From the NCBI GenBank assembly GCA_017654935.2, contig CM065712.1, forward strand, positions 16,124,375 through 16,188,374: a DNA stretch of 64,000 nt, read 5' to 3'. This document shows positions 1 through 9,377 of the stretch, piece by piece. The first letter of the stretch is position 1. Each line of letters starts with the position of its first letter. The translations under genes were made by a program, and so were the position numbers. The DNA is from Phymorhynchus buccinoides (lineage: Eukaryota > Mollusca > Gastropoda > Neogastropoda > Raphitomidae). Under the pieces are notes generated by a model. It saw only the letters and a list, made by a program, of their open reading frames with translations. It made no database searches and was not told the origin of the DNA.

Positions 1-206
1 GAAAGAGCAAAACATAATACTTATAAACCAAGAAAGACAAAGGACAACATGATAGAGGAAGAGGGGTGTAATCAACAATAACAATTAACATAACTACGGA
101 GTTTATAAACTGATTAATAAAACGCAGAGGAAACCAAAGCCAACGATACTAATTATAAAAAAATAAACAATAAGGGGTGTGTGGCTGCTACGATAAACGA
201 TTATAG

Positions 207-258
207 AGAGGGAGAGAGAGAGAGGAGAGAGTAGAGAGAGCGAGAGAGAGAGGAAGAG

Positions 259-313
<55 letters not shown>
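207..313. repeat. (GA)n microsatellite
   Basis: An interrupted GAGA run that becomes nearly perfect from 268. The Ser/Leu and Arg/Glu frames across it are by-products of the dinucleotide. Confidence 0.95.
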
Positions 314-316
<3 letters not shown>

Positions 317-1838
317 ATACATCGTTAAAATGTTGCTTTTAAAACATAAAACATTCGTAATATGCATCGGACACTTTACACACATTCCACCCTCCACCAC
401 CACCACAACCACCACCACAACATCACCCCACCCACACACCAAACGACACCCGCCCACCCCCATCCCTTACCCCCCCTACCTCCCCATCCATTCATCGAAT
501 GTATAAAACAGAGGCGCCACGATAAAGGGACTTCTACCACTTCTCGGTCTCTATCCAGCATTCGAAAAAAACCCAGACAGACACACAGACAGACAGACAC
601 AGAGAGAGACAAGCAAACACACAGACAGACAGACAGATAAGAAGCCAACTTTTTATTTTATTTTTATTAAGCGATGAATTTCATGAACCGCACAGCAGTT
701 CTTGAATATTGAGTTAGGATAGCAGAGCAATCAAATGACACGTTATAAATGATATAATAAGAATTATTAGCGAATACTACGAGCATGAATTTGAAGTTGA
801 TTAAAACAAATAATAATACAAATACAAAGCCAAGTGTTCTGAAGGGAAAAAAGAAGAAAGAAAACAAAACAATAACAACTATAAGAGACGAACAACAACA
901 ACAAAAAACCAACAAAAAAAAAATGCTTACGCACAACAACAACAACAACAACATAATAATAATAATAATAAAACATCCAAACTCAGAATGATAATGCATG
1001 GAATCGTGGGGGTGAGGGTTGAAGGGATTCTGTATGTTTTCAGCGGTCTTGGCAACTTGTATAAGAATCAGTTATCACTCTTTTGTATGCAGACGATTTA
1101 AAGCAGGCAACCATCAATCAATATCATTGATCAGCAGATGAAGTCTATAACTAACATTGATATCATAATAACAACACATTGATTTGACTATACTGGTCTC
1201 CAAAAGTTAAGGGCCGGCTTCTGTTTTCAGTAGCTTGATATCTATTTATTGTACACTAAGACAACAATGAAGAAAATGGCAAAACTTAGGCTACTCAATA
1301 ACCTTCCTTCCTGTTGCACGTGCCTGAACCAGTTTTGCAGACATTGCAGTACAGCAACAGCGTTTTCAGGTACGCTTAAAACGTGGCAAAGTCACGATAA
1401 TTTCACGAAAGTTTAGTCTCTTTTCGCTGAAGAATCAGGGCTGATGCAGGTTTCTTGCCTATTGCACGTGCAAAGCATGACTGTAGTGAACACTGCTGAG
1501 CAAAAGTTAGACACGAATGTGTATTTAAGGGCGGCAACCAGAGCTCTCAATAAGCATGCCTCCAAGACAGATAAGAGAAGATCGTTCTTCCGGTCCTTAA
1601 ATTTTGGAGACCAGTAAATTATAACACAGGGCGCATAATGTTCATCACATAATAGGCTAGACATCATGTTATCTAGCATAACACGTTACCGACATGGACA
1701 CAAAACACACAACAAACACACATATACACACAGTAACCGGTTTTTGTAACAGTAATAATGAAAACCGGTTATTTGCTTTTGCTTTTTAACAGGTTGAGTG
1801 GTGACAGTGGTTTGAAATTCCTGATTAGCAAGAGTGAA

Positions 1839-1850
1839 TCTCTCTCTCTG

Positions 1851-1943
<93 letters not shown>

Positions 1944-1970
1944 CCTCTCTCTCTAACTCTCTCTCTCTGA
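1839..1970. repeat. (CT)n microsatellite
   Basis: A long CT run with a few interruptions, ending in a CTCTCTGAGAG inverted motif and a short poly-A. Confidence 0.95.
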
Positions 1971-2101
1971 GAGAAAGCTAAAAAAAAAAAATAAATAAGT
2001 TCAAAAAAAGTTCACATATTTATAAGCTACCATTTTATTCAACTCCTTGCGATGGACAGTCTTCAGCATTGAACATTGTCAAGTGTCAAGACTCTCTCTC
2101 T

Positions 2102-2601
2102 NNNNNNNNNNNNNNNNNNNNNNNNNNNNNNNNNNNNNNNNNNNNNNNNNNNNNNNNNNNNNNNNNNNNNNNNNNNNNNNNNNNNNNNNNNNNNNNNNNN
2201 NNNNNNNNNNNNNNNNNNNNNNNNNNNNNNNNNNNNNNNNNNNNNNNNNNNNNNNNNNNNNNNNNNNNNNNNNNNNNNNNNNNNNNNNNNNNNNNNNNNN
2301 NNNNNNNNNNNNNNNNNNNNNNNNNNNNNNNNNNNNNNNNNNNNNNNNNNNNNNNNNNNNNNNNNNNNNNNNNNNNNNNNNNNNNNNNNNNNNNNNNNNN
2401 NNNNNNNNNNNNNNNNNNNNNNNNNNNNNNNNNNNNNNNNNNNNNNNNNNNNNNNNNNNNNNNNNNNNNNNNNNNNNNNNNNNNNNNNNNNNNNNNNNNN
2501 NNNNNNNNNNNNNNNNNNNNNNNNNNNNNNNNNNNNNNNNNNNNNNNNNNNNNNNNNNNNNNNNNNNNNNNNNNNNNNNNNNNNNNNNNNNNNNNNNNNN
2601 N
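2102..2601. other. Assembly gap (500 N)
   Basis: Exactly 500 N, a placeholder length. It removes the end of the 281-aa gene of element copy A and all of the 210-aa gene. By comparison with copy B at least about 0.9 kb is missing. Confidence 0.98.
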
Positions 2602-3174
2602 ATCAGCTGTGCCCACAAGAATCACTTCAAACACGACAGTGGAGCTTGGTGCAAGGGTGAACTTGAATGCGCTAGTGAGTTTTAGGGTGGCCGATTTCAC
2701 ACCCCGTATCAAATAGCCATGCTCTGCTGTCTCCTCAATAGTAACGTTTTTTCTCCGACCTGGGACATAGGCCGCCAAGAGCTGACCCTTGTTTTGGATC
2801 TTTCTGACGGTATTGTTTTTTCCCAAATGAAGGTAGGGTGGGGCAGGCTTGATTTCAAGATGCCAACCGCCCACAGCTGTGATCAAATCTGTGAACGGCC
2901 TCCAGCCCTGACCGGTGTACAGCAGGCGGTAATGGCGATTGGCAATCACGTTTTGTATGGTTACATCATTCAGGTCCCCGAAATTCAGAGGGTCTGGCTC
3001 AGGGGGTGTAAGGGGGAGCTCAACCCGCTTATAAACCCCTCCAGTCAGCTGGAAGACATACAGCTTGTTTTCTCTTCCAGGCTGTCCAAAGCCTTCTGTG
3101 TCTCCAAGGTCAGAAAGCGCAGTTGTTGCACAGGCTTTAACATTATGGGTTCCAGGTCCACCTGCATCAACCAT
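2602..3174 (-). CDS. Beta-rich Polinton protein, partial (281 aa in copy B); possible minor virion protein
   Basis: Function not known. The first 191 residues are present and the C-terminal third is lost in the gap. The sequence is rich in alternating hydrophobic/polar beta-type stretches, with no transmembrane segment or catalytic motif I can name. It begins MVDAGGPG. Its ATG overlaps the stop of the 226-aa gene in a TAATG motif, so the two are translationally adjacent. The position beside the other capsid-side genes and the beta-rich character make a minor capsid or cement protein possible, but that is inference. It differs from copy B at several residues near its 150th codon (YLIRGVK here, YVILGEK there), the densest cluster of differences between the copies. 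Confidence 0.65.
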
Positions 3175-3854
3175 TATTCTGGTAGCTGTTTACCACACGG
3201 AACAAGATGTAGAACAACGCTCATGTAATCAACAGATATCATTTTTCCATCACTGTCTAAAACCTGAACAGTCACCTGCGGGATGACACCCGCTGCCAGT
3301 CTTTTGTACAGCCGGGTGGGGAAGGAGACCGTTCGGCCACTGCCACACTTTTCGTTTTCCACAGCCACAGAACGCAGCAGTGTGCTTGGCTTGCCATTAA
3401 GGAAGTTGTCTGAAGTGGATAGTTCCTTCAGGTGAACAAGCAACTCACGGTGGATTGCCAGTTTAGGAAGGCTCGTTGCAAGGAGAACCTCACCCGATAG
3501 CGCGTCTGGAAGTGTAAACCCTAAAGTCTCCATCAACCCCCCTGAAAGCGAAATGTACTCCCCTGAAGTGGAGAGTTTTAGATGCCCCGTAGGTGCGTAC
3601 AGACTCAAAGATGCCCCATGTGGTTGGAAGAAATGCTCGTCCAGCTCACACACATTATAATAGCCATCGGGTATAGTGATGTGATTGCCATCAGCGTGAA
3701 ACAGGTGGTTTCCCAGGGCACTACTGATGTTGTACCAGCGAGGATAGTATGTAAGTTCACAGAGAGCAACTAGGAATTTGCCGTCTATGTTTTTAATACA
3801 TCTGGGGAGGCCCACAGGCCCGCCTTTTTGAACATCAGTTAGAGTAATATGCAT
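3174..3854 (-). CDS. 226-aa Polinton protein, candidate penton/minor capsid protein
   Basis: A soluble-looking, beta-rich protein without membrane segments. The N-terminus (MHITLTDVQKGGPVGLP) is followed by a motif of the form ISLSGGLMETLGF at about residues 102-114. Similar motifs recur in unannotated proteins beside Polinton genes of other invertebrates (from memory, not checked). Polintons need a single jelly-roll penton; this protein and the 281-aa protein are the best candidates, and I cannot choose from sequence alone. The ATG lies inside ATGCAT, shared with the earliest possible start of the divergent 413-aa gene. The stop overlaps the start of the 281-aa gene. It differs from copy B by N56/H and L138/F. 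Confidence 0.7.
   Translation of the reverse strand: MHITLTDVQKGGPVGLPRCIKNIDGKFLVALCELTYYPRWYNISSALGNHLFHADGNHITIPDGYYNVCELDEHFFQPHGASLSLYAPTGHLKLSTSGEYISLSGGLMETLGFTLPDALSGEVLLATSLPKLAIHRELLVHLKELSTSDNFLNGKPSTLLRSVAVENEKCGSGRTVSFPTRLYKRLAAGVIPQVTVQVLDSDGKMISVDYMSVVLHLVPCGKQLPE
3849..3854. promoter_or_regulatory. Overlapping head-to-head start codons (ATGCAT)
   Basis: The palindrome ATGCAT contributes an ATG to each strand: the 226-aa gene reads left and the longest form of the 413-aa gene reads right. A second in-frame ATG for the rightward gene lies at 3870 in a strong Kozak context (ACCATGG), leaving 15 bp between the likelier starts. Promoter elements for one or both genes must lie inside the opposite coding sequence. 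Confidence 0.7.
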
Positions 3855-3869
3855 AGTGATGTTGTAACC

Positions 3870-5090
3870 ATGGATCCGTTCAAATACAATGTTGATGTAA
3901 AATATTCAACTGGCCCATGTTGTAATGAAAAGAAGAGCCTTTCATTCCATAGGTTGTATGTAACAATCAACGTCCATGGGGAGAGCTTTGATGTAGCAGT
4001 CCCTGACATGTTCAATGGTTACAAACTTCCCCCTATACACAGTAATGCAGCGGCTCAGCAGTGGTTCTCAAACCCCCACCAGTTCTATCAGAATCAGGTG
4101 AACTTCGCAGTCTGGTGTGCGACTACTGGCTGTGGTGTCTCCTACGCTAACCATCTAAACCACCCTGATCCTCTTATGAAATCTGTCTATAACTTCCATG
4201 TTTACTTCCAGACCCGCCGAATCCTTACTGAGCTCGGAGTTCCCCTTCCCACAGACAAGGCATTCCATGCGTTTGACAACCCGTATGATAAAAGAGCCTT
4301 TGAGCGCATCTGCAATGAGTTTGAAGTCTCCAGCAGTACAACCTGGAGGCAAAACTCTGACAAAAACCATGGGCTAGGGACCCTCTTCTATCCCTACACC
4401 CACCGCAGATACAACTATGACTGGTGGCCTGGCCATACAAGCTTCTCCCCAAATTCAGCCATCCACCTCGGGTCGGCAGAGCAGCAGCACCCCCAGGCTT
4501 GGACTACGTTTATCTTGGACACATCCAAAGGCTTCACCCAGCCTGGTGTAGAGCGACTGAACGAATCTATCAGGACCTATGTATGGTGCCTGCTGGGAGC
4601 ACAGGCTCAGACCAAGACACCCATCACAGATGGCTCACGGGGCTTTGATGCGCAGAAACAATGGCTTGTTCTCCTGGAAGACAGCATTGCGTCTCCTGTT
4701 GATCTGCCCAGCTCTATCGCACGCTACGAAAATGTTCTGCAAAAAGCACAGAGTGTGGTTGATTTCATGTATGGAGTAGGACTGTACATGAGCCCCTCCA
4801 ACATGATCCTGAGGATGGGCCAAGTAGTCGGCTACAACAACCTAATACTTGTCGCAACAGCCTCCGAAAAGATGGGATTGAATGCCAATATCAACTCTAC
4901 CAGTGTTCCTAGTAACCTCGCTGCTGCTGACTTGCAGTCAAACGCCGCTGCTCCTGCTCCTGTGCCCGACGACACGCCAACACACCACCAGCCCCCACTG
5001 ACTGCGACAGCCCATCAGCATGAGGAAGAAAAAACAGCTCTGGTTATTGGTGGGATAGCAGTTGGTCTATTTCTGATTTGGCAGTTGTGA
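3870..5090 (+). CDS. Conserved Polinton protein of about 406 aa with C-terminal membrane anchor
   Basis: Function unknown; I believe the family recurs in invertebrate Polintons (from memory). The long N-terminal part is globular and aromatic-rich, with FAVWCATTGCGVS and YNFHVYFQTRRIL segments. A low-complexity Ala/Pro/Thr/His linker follows. The chain ends in one hydrophobic helix (ALVIGGIAVGLFLIWQL) finishing at the stop, as in a tail-anchored protein. I chose the ATG at 3870 for its Kozak context; the upstream ATG at 3849 adds seven residues. It reads divergently from the 226-aa gene and convergently to the coiled-coil gene, 33 bp away. The tail anchor suggests a virion-membrane or host-membrane protein; this is inference. 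Differences from copy B: V5/I, H63/R and Q227/R, counted from the 3849 start. Confidence 0.75.
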   Translation: MDPFKYNVDVKYSTGPCCNEKKSLSFHRLYVTINVHGESFDVAVPDMFNGYKLPPIHSNAAAQQWFSNPHQFYQNQVNFAVWCATTGCGVSYANHLNHPDPLMKSVYNFHVYFQTRRILTELGVPLPTDKAFHAFDNPYDKRAFERICNEFEVSSSTTWRQNSDKNHGLGTLFYPYTHRRYNYDWWPGHTSFSPNSAIHLGSAEQQHPQAWTTFILDTSKGFTQPGVERLNESIRTYVWCLLGAQAQTKTPITDGSRGFDAQKQWLVLLEDSIASPVDLPSSIARYENVLQKAQSVVDFMYGVGLYMSPSNMILRMGQVVGYNNLILVATASEKMGLNANINSTSVPSNLAAADLQSNAAAPAPVPDDTPTHHQPPLTATAHQHEEEKTALVIGGIAVGLFLIWQL

Positions 5091-5120
5091 TGATGTTACT
5101 GTTCCAAAGGAACAACATCA
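5091..5120. terminator. Hairpin between convergent genes (possible 3'-end signal)
   Basis: Between the two convergent stop codons lies GTTCC-AAA-GGAAC, flanked by TGATGTT and AACATCA. The stem is 7+5 bp with a 3-nt bulge (ACT) on one side. It fills almost the whole intergenic space and is identical in copy B. A role in ending or stabilising both transcripts is plausible. No AATAAA signal is visible in the same gap. Confidence 0.5.
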
Positions 5121-5123
5121 ACG

Positions 5124-6489
5124 TCACTTTCGATTGTTGCTGCGCGATAAGTGGTCACGGGCAGCCACCAGAAGAAGTCCTCCAACAGCTAAAACTATGG
5201 CCCACAGGTTTTCAACCAGCCAGCCGGCTGTCTTTGCGAGGAGGGAGAGGAGCCAAGAGACGATGGAACCAATGATGCCTGGGAGTGCAGCAGCCGCCTT
5301 ACCAGCCAGTTTGGCCAGGGCACGCCCAAGGTTTTGTAGGTGTTTTTTTACCCACTCCTTGAGTCCGACTTTATCTGTCGGTGGTGTTGGCGTACCACCA
5401 GGTGTTGATGCACTGCCTCCTCCACCCCCAGTCAGGGCCAGCACCAGGGTTGAGATGGCCATTCCGACTGCTGTGAGAATTGACGCTATTGTGATGCCTT
5501 GCTCACGGAAGAGAGTGCGGACACGCTCTGCAAGCGTTGTATTCTCATGGAGGAGTCGGCCAATTGTCTCCCTGATGCGATTGATTTGGGAACGAAGAGC
5601 TTCTTTATTTGCTGATGCCGCTTCAAGGCGAGCAGCACGCTCATCTTCCAGATTTCGCAGCCGCTCAGCAACACGGCGCCTGCTAAATTCATCAACACCT
5701 TCTGTGTCCAACTTTCGCTTCTCAAGAGCGATATGACTGTCAATTTCAGACAGTTTTGCTAAGTTGTTGGTAAGCTCACCTCTGACAGTCTGCAGTGCTT
5801 TATCCAGGCCCCGCAGTTCTCGGAGATTGAGGGGCGAATCCTGGAGGGTTCCAAGGATCTTGTCTATCTCGGCACCTGTCAATGTTGACTCCATTTTCTG
5901 GAAGGCCGTGAGCGCATGTTCAGCAACATCTGAGGCATCTTTGGCATGCTGAGCAACAGCCCCGAGGTCTTGGAGCTCAATTGGCTTTGCTATGGCTGCA
6001 GCCGCCCCTTCCAGTTCACTGCTAGCAGTTTGGAGGGCTTTGATTGCTTGTCGAGGCAGCACATTTCGCGCTCGTAACCAACCAACAAAGCCCAGCTCTT
6101 CTCTGACGGCTTTTCCACCACCAGGCCGGCCTGCAACAGTGGCAAGAGAAAGCGGTTCGCTGGTACGACTATTTGTTAGGCCCAGACTAGGATAGGCCTT
6201 CAGTCGGAGCTGCCCACCAACGAGCTGAAACTTTGAGGGGTCCCTACCAAGCACTGGTGTTTGACCCTTTCTGGCCAGAGCATTGTAATAGTCATCAACC
6301 GCTGACTGCAGGAGCTCTTGTTGCAACGGGTGTTGCAACGGTTGTTGCAACACCAACGGTGTTGCATGTGATGAAATTGGCATAATTGTCAATGTTAGTG
6401 TTGTAAACAACACCAACATCATCGTCATCTGCCTCTGGAACATCACCGTCGTCATCGAATAGGTCATCAAACAGCGCGAGGTCAGCCAT
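5124..6489 (-). pseudogene. Coiled-coil membrane protein gene, frameshifted in copy A
   Basis: A Polinton coiled-coil protein with an acidic N-terminus (MADLALFDDLFDDDG), a long heptad-like helical region, a hydrophobic segment near ITIASILTAVGMAISTLVLAL, a Gly/Ser/Pro linker and a second hydrophobic C-terminal pair. In copy B this is one frame of 454 codons. Here one extra T in the TT at about 6386-6387 moves the first 34 codons out of frame. The rest stays open and could start from an internal ATG in the other frame at 6470, losing the acidic N-terminus. Either the gene is mutated in this copy or this is a single-base consensus error. The start is taken from copy B and from the AATAATGG context shared with the capsid gene. 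Its role is probably structural, a membrane-associated virion scaffold; this is inference. Confidence 0.75.
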
Positions 6490-6658
6490 TATTCTGATAT
6501 AGCTTCGCTATAGTAATAACATAGCTTGTGCCTATTAAACGAATGAGTCACGCGCTTCAATAAACATTATAGCTTCGCTATAGTGCCATTGTTGCTGACT
6601 ATAACTTCGTTATATATAGCTTGTTGCTGTTCCTTCAGAACATACAGCGACCACAATA
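6490..6658. promoter_or_regulatory. Bidirectional promoter region with three repeated hairpins
   Basis: 169 bp between the divergent starts of the coiled-coil and capsid genes. It contains TATAGCTTCGCTATA at 6498-6512 and 6568-6582, and the variant TATAACTTCGTTATA at 6600-6614. Each is a perfect 6-bp stem with a TTC loop. The third runs into TATATATAGC. A looser GTTC/GAAC inverted repeat lies at 6629-6641. Both genes start in AATAATGGC. The symmetric elements between divergent structural genes suggest a shared late promoter or binding sites for an element-coded regulator. Confidence 0.6.
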
Positions 6659-7960
6659 ATGGCAGCCAGCCAATTCGGACGAAAACTCAACCCGTATCGC
6701 AGACTGCGAGACCCGCTTGGTGTCAAAGGTATTCGACAGTCAGTCGTAATCACCAACAACCCCAGCACCATTGACCAGAACCAACAGCTGCTGGTTCGCT
6801 TCCCAAACCTTGGGCCTCATGACGTTGTGGTGCCAGGCACTGCACGCCTGGCGTTTGTCATCTCTCTGAACTCCGATGATGCTAACAGGACTGTGGTTCA
6901 AAACCTTGGCCGGGCTGTGGTGAAGAAGACTTCGATCAAGATCAGTGGAAACGAGGTCATGTCCATCGATGACTCTGACACGTACTACTGCTACAGTGAC
7001 CTGTGGAAAACGGCCCAAGAGCGGCAGAATGCCCACTACCAGGGTCTCGACACTTCTGACGAGCAAAACACAACAAAACTGCGGGTCGGTGCTGGGGATG
7101 GTGATGACTCACAGGCAGAAGACAAGGCCATTGCTGATACCTATGGCAGCCGCTTCTATGTGCCTCTCGATTTCGAGCTTCTGGAGAGTCACATGCCTTT
7201 CTACCAAAGCGCCCTGGGAGACCGCCTGGAGTATGAACTGACATTCAATGACTACTCAAAAGTCTTAAAGTCCTCAAACCCTGCCGCGTCATACACCATT
7301 GACAACGTCTGTCTGGAATACGACATGGTGACACAGCCTGAACTGGCTCGCATGATCCGCACCCAGTATTCTGGACGCCTTGCCATCCTGTATGAGCGTG
7401 TTCTTCGGCACAGAAAAATCACCAAGGACAAGTCAGACACCCTGTGGAACATCAACCTGAACGTTCCAGCAAGGAGCATGAAAGGCCTCCTCATGCTGTT
7501 TGAGGACCCTGCCACAAGTGGTGCAGAATTCGCCCGTGAAACTGAGGCCTTCTACAACCCCAAGATCAGTAAAGTGGAGGTCACCATCGAGGGCGTGCCC
7601 AACCAGCTGTACAGCCAAGGGCTGCGGGCCTACCAGCAGTGGGACGAGGCCAGAAAGTTCTTTGCCTCAGGAAGCAAGCGCCACCCCGAGGTGGCTGTGG
7701 TGGCAAAAGACCTGGCACTAGCCGACGTCTCCCTGGGAGAGTTCCTGACCACCAAATACGCCCTGTGGCTGGACCTGCGGTGTACAGATGATGATCAGCT
7801 GCATGGAACAGGCCGGAGGGTGGAAAATGCCAGTGAAGGTGTGACCATCCAGATCACAAAGAAAGCTGAAGCAGCAGGCCCATTGAACGTTTACCTGTAT
7901 GTCATCATGGATGCACAACTCAACATCGAAGATGCCCGGTACCAAGGGGCTATCTACTAA
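6659..7960 (+). CDS. Major capsid protein (double jelly-roll hexon-type), Polinton
   Basis: 433 aa, probably the main shell protein that would assemble as pseudo-hexameric capsomers. The assignment rests on length, a beta-rich composition without membrane segments, and a position directly before the packaging ATPase. The sequence also looks like the capsid family of one Polinton lineage (motifs such as NLGRAVVKKTSIKISGNEVMS at about residues 81-101 and a C-terminus ending YQGAIY), from memory. The start ATG has an AATAATGGC context. Its last 29 nt overlap the ATPase in another frame. The protein is identical in copy B, as expected if it is recent or constrained. A structure prediction would settle the fold. 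Confidence 0.8.
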   Translation: MAASQFGRKLNPYRRLRDPLGVKGIRQSVVITNNPSTIDQNQQLLVRFPNLGPHDVVVPGTARLAFVISLNSDDANRTVVQNLGRAVVKKTSIKISGNEVMSIDDSDTYYCYSDLWKTAQERQNAHYQGLDTSDEQNTTKLRVGAGDGDDSQAEDKAIADTYGSRFYVPLDFELLESHMPFYQSALGDRLEYELTFNDYSKVLKSSNPAASYTIDNVCLEYDMVTQPELARMIRTQYSGRLAILYERVLRHRKITKDKSDTLWNINLNVPARSMKGLLMLFEDPATSGAEFARETEAFYNPKISKVEVTIEGVPNQLYSQGLRAYQQWDEARKFFASGSKRHPEVAVVAKDLALADVSLGEFLTTKYALWLDLRCTDDDQLHGTGRRVENASEGVTIQITKKAEAAGPLNVYLYVIMDAQLNIEDARYQGAIY

Positions 7961-8582
7961 GTTACAGTCTGCTATCGACTCCCATCTGCTCCCAAAAGAC
8001 CCTCACTCAGCTATCATTTGTGGACAAACAGGCTGTGGTAAAACTGTCTTTATTCTGGATCTTCTGGAGGGCTTCTACAGACATGTTTACCGGCACATTG
8101 TGATCCTCTGCCCCACGGTCAAATACAACAAGACCTATCAGTCACGACGCTGGGTTTGGCAAGACCCTGAAGTTTTCATAGTCGACCCCGGTGAGAGGCT
8201 TCATGACTACCTGCGAGCATTCTACCAGCTGTTTGCTGGGGAGCCGACGCTATACCTCATCGACGACTGTGCTGCGTCCAAGGCCCTCACGAAGAAAAAG
8301 GACGTGCTTTCTGAACTAGCGTTCAGTGGTCGCCATGCAGAGCAAAGCGTATGGGTCCTGACGCAGAAATACAACACGGTTCTCAAGGATCTTCGAGAAC
8401 AGACACGCTGGGTGGCTCTGTTCCACTGCAAAGACCGTGACTCCTTTGAAGACTGCTTACGAGAAAATGACGTGATTCCTTCCAAACAGGAACGAGATGC
8501 AGTTCGGCAGTGTTTATCACAAACTAAGCATGCAAAGCTTCTGCTGAAGACTGATCAGCCAGCTGCTTATATGGTTGTCTAG
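7932..8582 (+). CDS. A32-like DNA-packaging ATPase (FtsK/HerA superfamily)
   Basis: The motor predicted to pump the element genome into capsids. A Walker A motif GQTGCGKT sits about 31 residues from the chosen ATG. A Walker B LYLIDD lies about 76 residues further on, followed by SGRHAEQSVWVLTQKYN, which fits the sensor region of these ATPases. Length (about 216 aa) is typical of Polinton and virophage ATPases. An upstream ATG at 7899 would give 227 aa but more overlap with the capsid gene; the ATG at 7932 sits close before the conserved part. The protein is identical in copy B. Confidence 0.88.
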   Translation: MPGTKGLSTKLQSAIDSHLLPKDPHSAIICGQTGCGKTVFILDLLEGFYRHVYRHIVILCPTVKYNKTYQSRRWVWQDPEVFIVDPGERLHDYLRAFYQLFAGEPTLYLIDDCAASKALTKKKDVLSELAFSGRHAEQSVWVLTQKYNTVLKDLREQTRWVALFHCKDRDSFEDCLRENDVIPSKQERDAVRQCLSQTKHAKLLLKTDQPAAYMVV

Positions 8583-8603
8583 GTGCAGTTATATAATATA
8601 AGC

Positions 8604-9377
8604 ATGTGGGAAGCTTTTTTGCTTGGATGTCAGATCATAATTTTTGGAGTCCTAGGGCTCGGCGTCTACGAATATATTAGACTCTGGCAACGTATCAAGC
8701 ATCTCATCGCCACAATACTTACTGCTTTCGGTTGCGAGATGGACTGTGATGAACTCATCGACCAGCTGTTGCAAAGCAACCTGGAGGACGACCAGCTTTC
8801 GACGCAAGATCACGCAGCACCTAGTAGTACTACTACCTGCAGCGATGCCGCTACTACTAGTAGTAGAAACACGAATAAACGTGCCAGACTCGCCGCTTTG
8901 GTTGCCGGCGGCCAAGCCCAACAGTACTCTCTGATAGAAAAGGGGCGGACTGTCACAGTCGACCAGATCGACACCATGTCTGACGAACGCATCGACCAGC
9001 TCTACGTCCGGTACGAGGCACGACTTGGAGCAGCAATGACGAAGACACTGGGCGAATCAGCTCTCCGCCTCTACGCACTTGCGGCAAGTGTCCTGCTACC
9101 CATCCCACCCGAAAACAGGCCCAAACTGGTGGCTGACCTTGAAGAAGACCCCTTCGTTGGACATGCCCTGAGCAACGCCACTTGTGAGCTGTATCACCGC
9201 TACGGCATGTACCTTGCCCCCGTCACAGCGGCGCTGACCACCGTTAAGCATTGCCAATTTGGACACAGGTGCGCACCTCATAATGTGGGAACGACAAACA
9301 ATAATGGAACCACCACTGAGCGAGACGACTTCGGAGAGAGTGACCGGGCCGCGACAGAAGGACCCTCAGAAAGTTGA
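8604..9377 (+). CDS. Conserved Polinton protein of 257 aa with N-terminal membrane segment
   Basis: Function unknown. A hydrophobic helix (residues about 3-25, LLGCQIIIFGVLGLGVYEYI) follows the first ATG. Next come a Ser/Thr-rich low-complexity stretch, a basic patch (NKRARL) and a helical conserved-looking domain with ERIDQLYVRYEARLGAAMTK. The C-terminus is hydrophilic and acidic. The first ATG after the ATPase stop is at 8604, preceded by a TATA-like run (TTATATAATATA). Its 3' end overlaps the next gene in another frame. One residue differs between copies (Q112/R, counted from 8583). The Ser/Thr region contains two perfect DNA palindromes (8822-8835, 8851-8866), made of CTA/GTA triplets. 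It may be a virion membrane or matrix protein. Confidence 0.7.
   Translation: MWEAFLLGCQIIIFGVLGLGVYEYIRLWQRIKHLIATILTAFGCEMDCDELIDQLLQSNLEDDQLSTQDHAAPSSTTTCSDAATTSSRNTNKRARLAALVAGGQAQQYSLIEKGRTVTVDQIDTMSDERIDQLYVRYEARLGAAMTKTLGESALRLYALAASVLLPIPPENRPKLVADLEEDPFVGHALSNATCELYHRYGMYLAPVTAALTTVKHCQFGHRCAPHNVGTTNNNGTTTERDDFGESDRAATEGPSES

Larger units (their letters stand above)
1..2101. other. Non-coding end of first contig, microsatellite-rich
   Basis: I see no gene here. It holds a GA tract (about 207-313), a CAGA-rich stretch (about 570-640), A-rich and AAC/AAT simple sequence (about 785-990) and a CT tract (about 1839-1970). The part from 1000 to 1750 is not simple sequence but has no recognisable coding signal. 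Open frames there are short and low in information. The contig stops inside another CT run at the 500-N gap, a usual place for an assembly to break. Confidence 0.7.

Noticed and set aside
1413..1679. 88-codon frame on the minus strand
   Set aside because: No recognisable motif; starts and ends in ordinary A/T-rich sequence.
2047..2716. Long frames across N runs (also around 28102-28601 and 48501-49000)
   Set aside because: They consist mainly of unknown bases.
6600..6614. loxP-like site (ATAACTTCG)
   Set aside because: Shares only the first nine bases of loxP; it is better explained as one of three short hairpins, and no tyrosine recombinase is present.
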